From: Leptospira abararensis
Lineage (GTDB): Bacteria; Spirochaetota; Leptospiria; Leptospirales; Leptospiraceae
NCBI RefSeq assembly: GCF_016918735.1
Contig: NZ_JAFFPR010000060.1
Coordinates: 310,001-374,000 of the forward strand
Length of the DNA: 64,000 nt
Direction of reading: 5' to 3'
Shown piece after piece: positions 1 to 9,472 of this stretch. The notes beneath the pieces are model-generated. The model was not told the origin of the DNA and made no database searches. It saw nothing but the letters and a program-made list of their open reading frames with translations. A program made the position numbers and the translations under genes. Each line of letters begins with the position of its first letter. Position 1 is the first letter of the stretch.

Positions 1-584
1 AGCAGCGCAAATTTTTTCCCATTCAAATCAATTTTCTAAGAATTGGTTTTCTTTTGGAAATAAATTTCCAATTCTACTTTAACAATTTTGAATTATAAAC
101 TTTTTTTATGAAAGATTATTTTCAAAAAATATTTTTTACTTAAATCATTTCAAAACCAAACAAGGGAAGCGGTGGGATTTCATAAGGAGGAAAAAATAAC
201 TTCAAGTCTATACGCACAAACATCACCAATGAACCAAAAGAATAAAAAGATAATTCCTTTCATACAATCGATCCTCCGATAAAACTGATCCAATACAAAA
301 AATAAGCTAACAATTGCTATCTATAACAAAAAAAATACCATATTTTCTAGAACTATTCTAGTTATAATTATAAAATTCAAAACACCTCACGCATGTTATT
401 AAATTCATTCTAATATTTGAATTTCACAACTTATAAAAAACGAGTCGCTTTTGTTTCATTTAAAGTATTATCGTGTACATTCTTACATAAAAAATATCGC
501 TTTAAACAAAACTTAGCGATCCATTTTACAAGAAGCGAAAGTAAGTTCCATTTGATTTACAAAAAGTAATCGGAGGATTTCAGA
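1..584. other. AT-rich non-coding stretch
   Basis: No credible open reading frame is visible on either strand. The DNA is markedly AT-rich with many A and T runs. The only functional signal I can support is the Shine-Dalgarno-like GGAGG at 572-576, just before the GTG start at 585. It probably carries the promoter of the following operon, but I cannot place the -35 and -10 boxes with confidence. Confidence 0.5.
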
Positions 585-2198
585 GTGGTCGTAAAGAAAA
601 ACGATGTCATTATCATCGGAGCGGGGATCGCTGGTTTGGTGGCGGCATTCGAATGCCTAAATCAAGGAAAAACGGTCTTAATCATTGAAAGAAATACCAA
701 GCAACATATTGGTGGACTCGCCAAATTATCATTTGGTGGTATGGCTTTAGTTGGCACTCCACTGCAAAGGCGTCTAGGGATCAAAGATAGTCCTGCGATT
801 GCCTTGGATGATTGGCATTCCTTCGCCGATTTTGGTCCACACGATGTTTTACCGAAGCAGTGGGCCAAACAGTATGTCCATGAAAGTGCTGAACAGGTTT
901 ATCATTGGTTACTCGGTCTCGACTTAAAGTTTTTTCCCGTTGTCAATTGGGTGGAACGAGGACAGTACAAGAGGGGAAACTCAGTGCCTCGTTACCATGT
1001 ACTCTGGGGAACTGGCCATCGTTTGGTGGAACGTTTTGAAGAATTATTAAAAAATCATCCGAGTAATGACCGTTTGACTTATCTTTTTGAGCATAAAGTA
1101 ACTGATTTGATCCAAGAGAATGGAAAAATTGTAGGTTGTATCGCCGAACAGGAGAATGCGAAACAGAATAATTTATCTTTTTTTGCCGAAAATGTGGTCG
1201 TAGCGACCGGTGGGATTACAGGATGCCTCGATAAAGTAAGAGAATACTGGTACAAACCTTGGGGGAAGCCACCTACAGAAATGCTCAACGGCTCCCATCC
1301 TTTTGCTGATGGACTAGTTCATGATGCTGTGAGTCGGCATGGTGGCAATCTTACCCATCTGGATAAGATGTGGAATTATGCAGCAGGGATTCCCAATCCC
1401 AAACCAGAATTCGAAGCCCATGGGCTCAGTTTGATCCCCTGTAAGTCTGCCTTGTGGTTGGACCATAGTGGCCGTAGGCTTGGACCGGAACCAATGGTGA
1501 CCGGATTTGATACCAATGAACTTTGTCGTCGAATTTCGCAATTAGACAAACCCTACACCTGGCAACTGTTAAACTGGCGAATTGCCGCCAAAGAACTGGC
1601 AGTTTCGGGTTCGGAACACAATCCCATGATCCGAGATCGAAAACTATTTTCCTTCCTAAGAGAAGTTTTACTCGGCAACCACCGCTTAGTGCGACAGTTA
1701 CAAAAAGAAAGTGATCATTTTATCGTGGCTCATGATTTACGGGAACTTGTGAATCAAATGAATCGCTTAAATGGTGACCAAGCAATTGATTTCGAAGTAT
1801 TAAAAAACGAAGTGACTCAGTTTGATGATATGATCCGGCGCGGAAAAGGGCTTTGGAACGACGACCAATTAAGAAGGATCCAACATGCTAGATCTTGGCG
1901 CTCCGATCGAGTGCGTACCTGCAAACCCAAACCCATTCTCGATCCAAGTGCAGGACCTCTCATTGCCATCAAACTGCGACTCATTACCCGCAAAAGCCTT
2001 GGGGGAATTCAAACCGATTTACAAAGTCGCGTATTAAATACGTTAGGTGCACCGATCGAAGGTTTATATGCAATTGGGGAAGCTGCGGGATTTGGTGGTG
2101 GTGGTGCAAGTGGTTTTAAATCTCTAGAAGGAACTTTTCTCTCTGGCTGTATATTGACTGCAAGAGCTGCGGCAAAGTCGATCGGTGTCAGTGTTTAA
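585..2198 (+). CDS. FAD-dependent dehydrogenase (FAD_binding_2 family)
   Basis: Flavoprotein oxidoreductase of 537 residues, near the usual length of the FAD-binding dehydrogenase/3-ketosteroid dehydrogenase-like group. The N-terminus has a dinucleotide-binding beta-alpha-beta fold: GAGIAG at residues 12-17 with the ribose-binding Glu at about 35. The C-terminus has the second FAD signature of the fumarate reductase/KstD fold (AIGEAAGFGGGGASG, near 495-510). No signal peptide, so it is probably cytoplasmic. The start is GTG at 585, supported by GGAGG at 572-576. It is the first gene of a likely operon with a ThDP enzyme 35 bp downstream and dusC after that. The substrate cannot be read from the sequence; a steroid- or enoate-type acceptor is only a family-level guess. 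Confidence 0.85.
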   Translation: MVVKKNDVIIIGAGIAGLVAAFECLNQGKTVLIIERNTKQHIGGLAKLSFGGMALVGTPLQRRLGIKDSPAIALDDWHSFADFGPHDVLPKQWAKQYVHESAEQVYHWLLGLDLKFFPVVNWVERGQYKRGNSVPRYHVLWGTGHRLVERFEELLKNHPSNDRLTYLFEHKVTDLIQENGKIVGCIAEQENAKQNNLSFFAENVVVATGGITGCLDKVREYWYKPWGKPPTEMLNGSHPFADGLVHDAVSRHGGNLTHLDKMWNYAAGIPNPKPEFEAHGLSLIPCKSALWLDHSGRRLGPEPMVTGFDTNELCRRISQLDKPYTWQLLNWRIAAKELAVSGSEHNPMIRDRKLFSFLREVLLGNHRLVRQLQKESDHFIVAHDLRELVNQMNRLNGDQAIDFEVLKNEVTQFDDMIRRGKGLWNDDQLRRIQHARSWRSDRVRTCKPKPILDPSAGPLIAIKLRLITRKSLGGIQTDLQSRVLNTLGAPIEGLYAIGEAAGFGGGGASGFKSLEGTFLSGCILTARAAAKSIGVSV

Positions 2199-2233
2199 AG
2201 AAAGTAATAAGTAATCACAAAGGAAATAAAAAC

Positions 2234-3997
2234 ATGAATAAAACAGGTGCTTGGTTAGTAAGATATGCTCTGGAACAAATTGGAGTTCGTTATACCTTTG
2301 GAATTCCCGGAGTCCACAATACCGAAATTTATGATGAACTCAATAGTTCAGATTCCGTCACCCCGATGTTAGTCACCCATGAAGGTTGTGGTGCCTTTAT
2401 GGCCGATGCCATCAGTCGTACCAGTGATTCCATTGGGACCTTACTCATTGTGCCCGCAGCAGGAGTGACTCATGCAGCAAGCGGGATCGGAGAAGCTTTT
2501 TTAGATGGCATTCCCATGCTCGTCATTGCCGGCGGAGTTCGAAGTGATTCACAATTTAAATACCAACTGCATGATATGGACCAACATACACTGCTCAAAC
2601 CCATTACTAAAAAAACATTTAAAGTAAAATCGCAAGACGAAGTGGTGGAAACTCTTTACGAGGCGTATCAAATCGCTGTTAGTGGAGAGCCAGGGCCTGT
2701 ATTTGTGGAAATTCCAGTCAATATTCAGCTATATACTGGTCCGGTACAAAACCTTCGCACATACAAAGATTACTGCAAGGCACAAACTATAACCTATCCA
2801 CCATTTCCTTTTGCAAGTATAGACGAGGCTGTGGAACTATTGGCGAAGGCCAAGTCACCTGGTTTGTTTTTAGGATGGGGGGCGGTCGACGCAACAACAT
2901 CCACGATAGAAATTGCCGAACTACTAGGTGCACCAGTATCGACCACCTTACAGGGTTTAAGTGCATTTCCAGGGAATCATCCTTTGCATTGCGGAATGAG
3001 TTTTGGCGCTGCCGCAGTTCCTGCGGCAACAAAAGCATTTTCTGATTGTGATTGTTTACTTGCGGTAGGAACTCGTTTTGCCGAAATTGCTACCGCAAGC
3101 TTTGGAGTGACTGTTCCCAAAAATCTCATTCATATCGACATCAACCCCGATGTATTAAGTGCCAATTATCCAGCCAAAGTAGGCATTACTGGCGACGCTA
3201 AATTAATATTACCCGAATTGGTAAAAAAACTCAAACTTAAGTTAGATGAAACCAAACAAAACCGGAATGACCACAGACAAAAAATCCAATTAGAGATTCT
3301 TAAAAATAAAAAAGCGTACACGGAAGAATGGTTCCAACATGACAGCAAGGATAGAGTCAATCCTGCAAGATTTTTCAGCGTTTTGCGTTCCACACTTCCC
3401 GATGATGGTTTTGTTGTGGTGGATGATGGCAACCATACATTTCTTACAGCAGAACTAATGCCGATCCATAAACCAAGGCATATGATTTCTCCGACTGATT
3501 TTAATTGTATGGGTTATGCGGTGCCGGCAACGATCGCCACAAAACTAGCCAACCCCGACAAGGCAGTGGTGGGTATCATAGGAGATGGTGCTTTCCTTAT
3601 GACCTGTATGGAAATTGTGACTGCCAGTAGAAACCATATCGGAGCGATTTTTGCCGTCTTCAATGATGGTGAGTTATCCCAAATCGCACAGGCCCAACAA
3701 GTTCCTTACAATCGCAAAACCTGCACGGTTCTTGGGGCCACACGTTTTGAAGGGATCGCCCTTGCTACCGGTGCCGAATATATTCGTATAGAAACAAATG
3801 GCGAGATTCAAGAAAAGTTAGAAGCCGCTTGGAACCTTACCAAACAGGGGAACCCCGTCATTTTGGATGTCCATATTGATTACAGTAAAAAAACCCGTTT
3901 CACCCAAGGAATTGTGGGAACGAATCTAAAACGCCTTCCCTTTGCTACAAAATTGAGAATGATCAGTCGAGCCCTCGTGAGAAAAGTGACGGGATAG
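2234..3997 (+). CDS. Thiamine diphosphate-dependent enzyme, acetolactate synthase-like
   Basis: Protein of 587 residues with the three-domain layout of the IlvB/pyruvate oxidase family. The Pyr domain comes first, with the catalytic Glu at residue 50 in THEGCGAFMADA. A central Rossmann domain spans roughly 190-330. The PP domain holds the ThDP/Mg motif, starting GDG at about 450 and ending FND. A true acetolactate synthase normally has a regulatory IlvN partner, and none is nearby. It may therefore be another 2-oxo acid decarboxylating or carboligating enzyme, such as an oxalyl-CoA decarboxylase-like or benzaldehyde lyase-like protein. It lies 35 bp after the FAD dehydrogenase, which suggests both act on one small-molecule pathway. 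Cytoplasmic; the exact reaction is unknown. Confidence 0.85.
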   Translation: MNKTGAWLVRYALEQIGVRYTFGIPGVHNTEIYDELNSSDSVTPMLVTHEGCGAFMADAISRTSDSIGTLLIVPAAGVTHAASGIGEAFLDGIPMLVIAGGVRSDSQFKYQLHDMDQHTLLKPITKKTFKVKSQDEVVETLYEAYQIAVSGEPGPVFVEIPVNIQLYTGPVQNLRTYKDYCKAQTITYPPFPFASIDEAVELLAKAKSPGLFLGWGAVDATTSTIEIAELLGAPVSTTLQGLSAFPGNHPLHCGMSFGAAAVPAATKAFSDCDCLLAVGTRFAEIATASFGVTVPKNLIHIDINPDVLSANYPAKVGITGDAKLILPELVKKLKLKLDETKQNRNDHRQKIQLEILKNKKAYTEEWFQHDSKDRVNPARFFSVLRSTLPDDGFVVVDDGNHTFLTAELMPIHKPRHMISPTDFNCMGYAVPATIATKLANPDKAVVGIIGDGAFLMTCMEIVTASRNHIGAIFAVFNDGELSQIAQAQQVPYNRKTCTVLGATRFEGIALATGAEYIRIETNGEIQEKLEAAWNLTKQGNPVILDVHIDYSKKTRFTQGIVGTNLKRLPFATKLRMISRALVRKVTG

Positions 3998-4012
3998 GAT
4001 GATTATTTTTTC

Positions 4013-4957
4013 TTGCGTATCTTACTTGCACCCATGGAAGGACTTCTCGATTACCGCTTACGTGATACCCTAACACGCGTAGGTGGGTTTGATGAATGTG
4101 TCAGCGAATTCATTCGAGTGAATGATACGCTTCTCCCCTCACACCGGTTTTACCGTTATGTTCCCGAGTTGTATGAAGGATGCCGAACCAAAGCAGGCGT
4201 TCCAGTGAAGGTGCAACTTCTGGGTTCCGATCCCATTTGTATGGCAGAGAACGCAAGTAAGGTGGCCTCTCTCGGTGCATACGGGATTGATATTAATTTT
4301 GGATGTCCTGCTCCCACAGTGAACCGTAACCGGGGAGGTGCGGCTCTCCTCAAAGAACCCGATCTTATGTTTGCCATTGTAAAAGCGATTCGTAGCGCCG
4401 TTCCCAAAAACATTCCAGTCACTGCAAAAATGCGATTAGGTTTTGATTCCACAGAACTAGCGCTAGTTTGTGCAAAAGCTCTAGAAGAGGGAGGAGTCGA
4501 AGAAATAGTCGTCCATGCCAGAACGAAAACCGATGGATACAAACCTCCTGCCTACTGGGATTGGATCGCAAAAATTCGTGCTGCAGTAAAGGTTCCTGTT
4601 GTTGCGAATGGAGAAGTTTGGACTGCCGAAGATGCTAAAAGGTGTCTTGCAGTTTCTGGCTGCCACGACATTATGATTGGACGAGGTGTCGTTGCAAACC
4701 CAGCCCTTGCTTTAATGATTCGCACAGACAGAAATAAAAGCCTCCCATGGGAAGAAATGAAAGAAATTTTGTTCCAGTATTGGTTGAGTTTAGAAACAGA
4801 TATGGAAGCAAAAAGCCGGGCAGGAAGAATCAAACAATGGTTACACTATTTATCGCGTGAGTATCCGGAAGCTGAAAAAGATTTTGAAACGGTAAAACGA
4901 TTCACAAACTTGGATGACTTTACAAAGTATCTGAATGCGCAAGTAACCATGGCATAG
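4013..4957 (+). CDS. dusC: tRNA-dihydrouridine synthase, DusC type
   Basis: FMN- and NADPH-dependent enzyme that reduces uridine to dihydrouridine in tRNA; 314 residues. The N-terminus MRILLAPMEGLLDYRLRD closely follows the DusC pattern. The catalytic loop (INFGCPAPTVN, around residue 98) carries the conserved Cys that acts as proton donor. HARTK and a GR phosphate-binding motif (IMIGRGV) follow. The C-terminal helical tRNA-binding part has RIKQWLHYLSREYPEA, as in DusC. The start is TTG at 4013; the upstream ATG at 3999 is out of frame, and no other in-frame start is close. It follows the ThDP gene by 15 bp, so it is probably co-transcribed, although functionally unrelated. Confidence 0.92.
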   Translation: MRILLAPMEGLLDYRLRDTLTRVGGFDECVSEFIRVNDTLLPSHRFYRYVPELYEGCRTKAGVPVKVQLLGSDPICMAENASKVASLGAYGIDINFGCPAPTVNRNRGGAALLKEPDLMFAIVKAIRSAVPKNIPVTAKMRLGFDSTELALVCAKALEEGGVEEIVVHARTKTDGYKPPAYWDWIAKIRAAVKVPVVANGEVWTAEDAKRCLAVSGCHDIMIGRGVVANPALALMIRTDRNKSLPWEEMKEILFQYWLSLETDMEAKSRAGRIKQWLHYLSREYPEAEKDFETVKRFTNLDDFTKYLNAQVTMA

Positions 4958-5133
4958 GACAGATTTTTTTGTATTGAGATCCAACTACGACTGACAATGG
5001 ATTGGTTTTATCTACCTAATTAAATTGGTTCACTTTTTCTAAAAAGGACTTCACTCCGTCTTCATACAACCTCCTATCCCAAAGAAGAAGTTTTTTCCTT
5101 TAAAAACCAATACACTTCTTTATCCTATTCCTT

Positions 5134-5622
5134 ATGTTCGAATCGTTTTCCAACTCTGAAATCCTTTCCGGTATGATCACCCCAGCAGTTCTTGTATCCG
5201 CCTGCGCTAGTTTGATATTTTCCACAGCCAACAGACTGGGTCGTATTTTTGATCGAGTGAATCTATTAAAGTCGGAAGTGGAATTCCTTTTAGAAGGCAA
5301 ACGAGGGTTTCAAAAGGAACGAATGGTCTATATGCGCCAACAACTCTCTGTCCAAAAAAAACGTGCCGTTCTCATCCAACGTTCCATGGCATTTTTGTAT
5401 TTGGCAACCTCTCTCTTTGTGGTTTCGAGTCTGACTTTAGCCATCACTCTTGCCTTTGCCAAAGGGTATGCTTGGATTCCCACTGTAGTGGCAATTACTG
5501 GAGGAGTTTGTTTATTTTTGGCAAGTGCCCTTCTTTTTTATGAAAGCAGATACAATTTAACATTCATTAATCGACAAATTGAATTTACTGAGTTTTTAGA
5601 AAGAGAAGTGCAAGGGAAATAA
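5134..5622 (+). CDS. DUF2721 family membrane protein
   Basis: Protein of 162 residues. The N-terminal segment (ITPAVLVSACASLIFSTANRLGRIFDRVN, about residues 12-40) combines a membrane helix with the LGRIFDR motif typical of DUF2721. Two more strongly hydrophobic helices lie near 88-110 and 114-135. The family is widespread and its function is unknown. A charged, helical linker (residues 40-80) probably faces the cytoplasm. It stands alone, with about 180 bp of non-coding DNA before it and the hairpin-rich block 5623-6205 after it. Confidence 0.8.
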   Translation: MFESFSNSEILSGMITPAVLVSACASLIFSTANRLGRIFDRVNLLKSEVEFLLEGKRGFQKERMVYMRQQLSVQKKRAVLIQRSMAFLYLATSLFVVSSLTLAITLAFAKGYAWIPTVVAITGGVCLFLASALLFYESRYNLTFINRQIEFTEFLEREVQGK

Positions 5623-6205
5623 AAGTCAGGAAACCATGGCCCAAAAAGAAGTTTTTTTATTTTCTTTTTGGGGCGCCTCGAATCCTAACAATCACAAACA
5701 AAATTTCGATTACCGACCGCGTTATACGCTCCAATCTTTCGCATCGCGAAAGGATTTCCGCTACTACCGCTGGCGCTTAGATTTCATTTTGAATCTTCAT
5801 CAAAAAATCACCAATATAAAATTGCGATGATTTCTCATGATCTCTTGTGGACTCGCGCCAGGGCTCCGTAGGGCTTGGTCTGAAGAGGCGTAAGCCCGCT
5901 GAAGACGGGAGCAAAGCGCACCCCGAAGAGAGCCCGCCCGGGTGCCCTAGAATGCAAACTATGAACTTATCGAAATTAAAATCTGAGATTTTCAGAAAGG
6001 GCGTGTGAAAAGGAGCTGGTCGTGGTAAAGGGAACGCATTGGGTGGCGGGTCTAGTTCCCCACCCGAGTCAGGGCGGGGAGTACAAAATCCACACCCCCA
6101 GCCCCTCCGACCCTCTTTTGTAACAAATCTGACAAAAAAAAACGATTTTCCTGTCACCTTGGCTTTCTAGAACGGTAAGTAAAAATTAGATTCGGAAATT
6201 CCTTC
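5623..6205. repeat. Non-coding GC-rich block with several hairpins, candidate dispersed repeat
   Basis: A 583-bp gap without a convincing gene, more GC-rich than its surroundings. Hairpins I can pair by eye: 5640-5650 with 5662-5672 (11 bp); CTTTCGC 5736-5742 with GCGAAAG 5746-5752 (perfect, 3-nt loop); GCACCC 5918-5923 with GGGTGC 5940-5945; and 6057-6065 with 6072-6080 (one mismatch, which becomes a G-U pair in the minus-strand RNA). Open frames across it, for example 6157-5777 on the minus strand, are proline- and arginine-rich and look spurious. From general acquaintance with Leptospira genomes this resembles multi-copy intergenic elements. Copy number cannot be judged from one window. 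Confidence 0.5.
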
Positions 6206-7516
6206 ATGAGAGAAATCAAAACTGTCACGATTTTAGGTGCCAACGGAGCCATGGGCTCTGGAAGTGCAGGCGTCATTGCCGCCTTCGGTGGTGCTAAAGT
6301 CCATATGCTCGCTAGAGATGTTGAAAAAGCCAAACAGGGTATCGAAGCCGCTGTCGCATCCGTAAAAACGGATACAATTCGCGCAAGAATGATCCCTGGT
6401 TCCTACGATGCGGATCTGGAAAAAGCTGTCGCTGAGTCAGATTGGGTATTCGAACTCGTGGCGGAAAGTTACGAAGTCAAAGAACCGATTAACATTCGTA
6501 TTGCGAAAGCTCGTCGTCCCGGAACCATCGTGTCCACTGTGTCTTCTGGTCTTTCCATTGGTCGTTTGGCAAAAGCTTACGATGAAGATGGCCAAAAACA
6601 TTACTACGGAACACATTTTTTCAACCCTCCTTATAAAATGATCCTTTGTGAACTCGTAACTCACTCTGGAAATGATAAAAAAGTCACACAAGCGTTAGGT
6701 GAATACTTGGATAAAGTGTTAGGCCGTGCTGTTGTGTATACAAATGACACTCCTGCCTTTGCTGGAAACCGCATTGGGTTTCAGTTGATGAACGAAGTGG
6801 CACACTTTGCAGAAAAGTATGCTGACAAAGGGGGAATTGCCCTCCTTGACGAAATCATGTCTGGTTACACTGGCCGCGCTATGGGACCACTCGCAACTGC
6901 TGACTTCGTGGGACTTGATGTTCACAAAGCAATTGTAGACAATATCTACGACAATACAAAAGACGAAGCTCACGAAACATTCAAACTTCCTGGTTACTTC
7001 CAAAAGTTAATCGATGCCGGTAAACTTGGTATGAAATCTGGTGGTGGTCTCACAAAAGTTGTGAAACACGCTGACGGAAAACGGGAAAAGTTTGTTTATA
7101 ATATCAAAACTGGTGAGTACGATCCGTACCCAAAATTTGATATTCCTTTTATCAAAGAAGCTCGCCAAAAAATCAAAGAGTCCGACTACAAAGGTGCGAT
7201 GGACGTAGTAAAAAAAGCAAGTGGCTTTGAAGCTGACATTGCTCGTTACTTCATTTCACGTTACATCAGTTATTCGCTCTCCCTTGTTGGGGAAGTGGTG
7301 GATACAAAAGAAAACACTGACGGCGCTATGGGTTTCGGTTTTAACTGGGTTCCAGCTTCCGCTTTTGTTGATTTCCTTGGTGGCCCCAAAGAAACAATTA
7401 AGCTAATGGAAGCGTCTAAAATACCAGTTCCCAAACTTTTAAAAGATGCAAAAGAAGGCAAAAAGTTTTACGAACTTGGCGACAAACTGGATGCAAGGTC
7501 TCTCTTCAAAGGTTAA
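6206..7516 (+). CDS. 3-hydroxyacyl-CoA dehydrogenase family protein
   Basis: NAD-dependent oxidation of 3-hydroxyacyl-CoA to 3-ketoacyl-CoA in beta-oxidation; 436 residues. The N-terminal Rossmann fold has a variant nucleotide loop ([12 protein letters not shown], about residues 10-21). The catalytic region [15 protein letters not shown] (about 142-156) matches the HFFNP signature with its catalytic His. A helical dimerisation domain follows ([16 protein letters not shown]). No enoyl-CoA hydratase domain is fused, unlike FadB or FadJ. The C-terminal third, with a second helical region and conserved G/W-rich segment, fits the FadB-like arrangement of a duplicated C-domain. It is followed after 13 bp by a thiolase, forming a two-gene beta-oxidation operon. 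Confidence 0.88.
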   Translation: MREIKTVTILGANGAMGSGSAGVIAAFGGAKVHMLARDVEKAKQGIEAAVASVKTDTIRARMIPGSYDADLEKAVAESDWVFELVAESYEVKEPINIRIAKARRPGTIVSTVSSGLSIGRLAKAYDEDGQKHYYGTHFFNPPYKMILCELVTHSGNDKKVTQALGEYLDKVLGRAVVYTNDTPAFAGNRIGFQLMNEVAHFAEKYADKGGIALLDEIMSGYTGRAMGPLATADFVGLDVHKAIVDNIYDNTKDEAHETFKLPGYFQKLIDAGKLGMKSGGGLTKVVKHADGKREKFVYNIKTGEYDPYPKFDIPFIKEARQKIKESDYKGAMDVVKKASGFEADIARYFISRYISYSLSLVGEVVDTKENTDGAMGFGFNWVPASAFVDFLGGPKETIKLMEASKIPVPKLLKDAKEGKKFYELGDKLDARSLFKG

Positions 7517-7529
7517 TTAGGAGTATCAT

Positions 7530-8795
7530 ATGAGTGAAAAAGTATTTGTACTAGGTGGGGAACAAACCGACTTCCAACGCAACTGGACCAAAGAAGGAAA
7601 AACCTTCATGTCTATGATGCGAGAAGTATTAGATGATGCTCTTGAGAAAGTTGGCATTAGCTACGATGAAATCAAACGATTAAATAAAGAAAACAAAGTG
7701 GCTGTATTTGTTGGTAACTTCGATGCAGAACAGTATGCCAACCAAGGCCACTTAGGTGCTTTTTTGACAGAAGTAAACCCGGCTCTTTTTGGTGTTCCTG
7801 GGGCTCGTTACGAAGCCGCTTGTGCTTCTGGATCCGTTGCCCTCGACGCTGCCATCACACATATCCGTGCCGAAGATTATGATCTAGCGATCGTTCTTGG
7901 TGTGGAAGTGATGAAAACAGTTTCTTCCTCAGTGGGTGGAGACTTTCTTGGAACAGCTGCTTATTACGATAAAGAAGCGAAGGGAGTTCAGTTTCCTTTC
8001 CCTAAACTTTTCGGAAAACTAGCAGATGTTATCTTGGAGCGTTACGAACTAAAAGAAGAACGATTTATGGATGCTCTTGCAGAAATTTCTCGGATCAACT
8101 ACGCAAACGCAAAACGTAACCCAAAAGCACAAACTCGCACATGGTTCATGAACAAAGAACATGCGATGGCTCGCGGTGGAGATAACAATATGGCTGTGGG
8201 GGGAAGACTTTGTATCACTGACTGTTCTCAAGTTACAGACGGTGCTGCTGTCACCATCCTTGCTTCTAAAGATTACACGAAAGAATACGCTAAAAAAACT
8301 GGTCGTAAAATCGATGATATCCCTCGCGTCAAAGGTTGGGGCCACCGTGTAGCACCGATTACATTTGAAGCAAAAAAACAAGAATCCGTTGGGGACAAAT
8401 ACATCCTTCCATGGACTCGCCAAACAGTAAAAGATGCATACAAACGTGCTGACTTAGATGTAAAAAACATTGATGTGTTTGAAACACATGACTGTTTTAC
8501 TTCTTCTGAGTATGCGGCGATTTCTGCGTTTGGAATTTCTGAGCCAGGAAAAGAACATATCGCGATCGAAGACGGAACCATTGACTTTGGTGGTAAAAAA
8601 CCAATCAATCCATCTGGTGGACTCATCGGTGTGGGTCACCCTGTAGGTGCCTCCGGTGTTCGTATGATGCTCGACCTCTACAAACAAGTCACAAACACAG
8701 CTGGTGATTACCAAGTAAAAGGCGCTAAAAATGGCCTGATGCTCAACATCGGTGGATCTGCGACTACGAACTTCGTGTTCATCTTAGGGAAGTAG
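7530..8795 (+). CDS. Thiolase (acetyl-CoA acyltransferase family)
   Basis: Protein of 421 residues that should cleave 3-ketoacyl-CoA with CoA to give acetyl-CoA, or run the reverse condensation. The acyl-accepting Cys lies in [12 protein letters not shown] (about residue 91). The C-terminal signatures [20 protein letters not shown] (about 353-372) carry the catalytic His, and the glycine-rich end [16 protein letters not shown] replaces the usual CxG motif. Such divergence is common in SCP2/archaeal-like thiolases, so an SCP2-type thiolase is possible. The ribosome-binding site TTAGGAG sits just before the ATG. It is the partner of the hydroxyacyl-CoA dehydrogenase upstream. Confidence 0.88.
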   Translation: MSEKVFVLGGEQTDFQRNWTKEGKTFMSMMREVLDDALEKVGISYDEIKRLNKENKVAVFVGNFDAEQYANQGHLGAFLTEVNPALFGVPGARYEAACASGSVALDAAITHIRAEDYDLAIVLGVEVMKTVSSSVGGDFLGTAAYYDKEAKGVQFPFPKLFGKLADVILERYELKEERFMDALAEISRINYANAKRNPKAQTRTWFMNKEHAMARGGDNNMAVGGRLCITDCSQVTDGAAVTILASKDYTKEYAKKTGRKIDDIPRVKGWGHRVAPITFEAKKQESVGDKYILPWTRQTVKDAYKRADLDVKNIDVFETHDCFTSSEYAAISAFGISEPGKEHIAIEDGTIDFGGKKPINPSGGLIGVGHPVGASGVRMMLDLYKQVTNTAGDYQVKGAKNGLMLNIGGSATTNFVFILGK

Positions 8796-8804
8796 ATAAA
8801 TTCT

Positions 8805-8835
8805 AAGAGGAGTCGGCATCATTCCGATTCCTCTT
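8805..8835 (+). terminator. Stem-loop after thiolase
   Basis: AAGAGGAGTCGG (8805-8816) pairs with CCGATTCCTCTT (8824-8835) with one G-U, giving a 12-bp stem and 7-nt loop shortly after the thiolase stop. The T tract is poor (TTTGG), so termination may be weak. Confidence 0.5.
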
Positions 8836-9010
8836 TGGTTCCCACATACTGTCTCAATTTCCATTTCCAAAAAAAATCTTAAACATTATAGTTTATTAAA
8901 AAAATTTATGGTTACTTTCTTGAAAAAACTGGAGTATTCCAATTTCGCACGATTGTAAGCCAAATAAAGTTGGAGATTATATTCAGCTGCTCTCCATTTA
9001 TATCAATTTA

Positions 9011-9403
9011 ATGCAACAAACCGAGTTGAAGTCTATTAGTGTAATAGGCTTTTATTTAGCTCTAGTATCTGTGATCTTAGCTTCTGATAATTACAAAAAT
9101 GCAGTCATCTCATTAAATATTTTTTTGTTTGTTATTGGCTTATTGGCAACTTACATCAACTATTCGTTTAGAGGCTGGAAGAAAGATTACCTAACTCATG
9201 CAAAAAGTATTGTTCAACTCATATTAGTCGAATTTCCGAATTTTGATGAGTGTAAGCATATTCCGATAGCATTACGTAAAAAATTCACACCAACACAAAC
9301 ACTTTATTCTATTGATGACATATTTATAATTATTCCACTTTTTGGATCTATCTACTTGTTTTCTTATACTGTAATATTAGTATTAAGTCTCTCGGCAAAA
9401 TAG
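9011..9403 (+). CDS. Hypothetical three-helix membrane protein
   Basis: Protein of 130 residues that I do not recognise. It has hydrophobic helices near residues 9-24, 30-51 and 103-127, separated by a basic, soluble loop of about 50 residues (GWKKDYLTHAK onward). No signal peptide, Cys motif or catalytic motif is visible. The gene is more AT-rich than its neighbours and has no obvious Shine-Dalgarno sequence, which may indicate recent acquisition. It is a single gene ended by a good terminator at 9445-9472. That terminator supports it being a real transcription unit. Confidence 0.55.
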   Translation: MQQTELKSISVIGFYLALVSVILASDNYKNAVISLNIFLFVIGLLATYINYSFRGWKKDYLTHAKSIVQLILVEFPNFDECKHIPIALRKKFTPTQTLYSIDDIFIIIPLFGSIYLFSYTVILVLSLSAK

Positions 9404-9444
9404 ACTATAAATAAGAATCACATAAAACTCTGTTTGAATTCGAT

Positions 9445-9472
9445 AACCCAAAGGTTTGTCTTTGGGTTTTTT
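9445..9472 (+). terminator. Rho-independent terminator
   Basis: AACCCAAAG (9445-9453) and CTTTGGGTT (9460-9468) form a perfect 9-bp stem with a 6-nt loop, followed by a T-rich run. It serves the plus-strand gene ending at 9403 and abuts the end of the convergent OsmC gene. Confidence 0.8.

Noticed and set aside
4156..4542. Minus-strand frame of 128 codons opposite dusC
   Set aside because: Shadow frame; dusC is clearly coding on the plus strand.
5640..5672. Terminator for the DUF2721 gene
   Set aside because: An 11-bp stem exists, but no T run follows it; it belongs more likely to the repeat block.
5680..5790. attC-like integron recombination site
   Set aside because: CCTAAC and GTTATAC only loosely match the RYYYAAC and GTTRRRY boxes and are not complementary to each other; no integrase in the window.
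5636..5830. Plus-strand open frame of 64 codons in the repeat block
   Set aside because: It begins inside the 11-bp stem at 5640 and has no coding character.
5777..6157. Minus-strand open frame of 126 codons in the repeat block
   Set aside because: Low-complexity Pro/Arg-rich translation, no ribosome-binding site, and it spans hairpins; best explained as repeat DNA.
8049..8423. Long minus-strand frame opposite the thiolase
   Set aside because: Shadow of a strongly coding plus-strand gene; Cys/Phe-rich translation without features.
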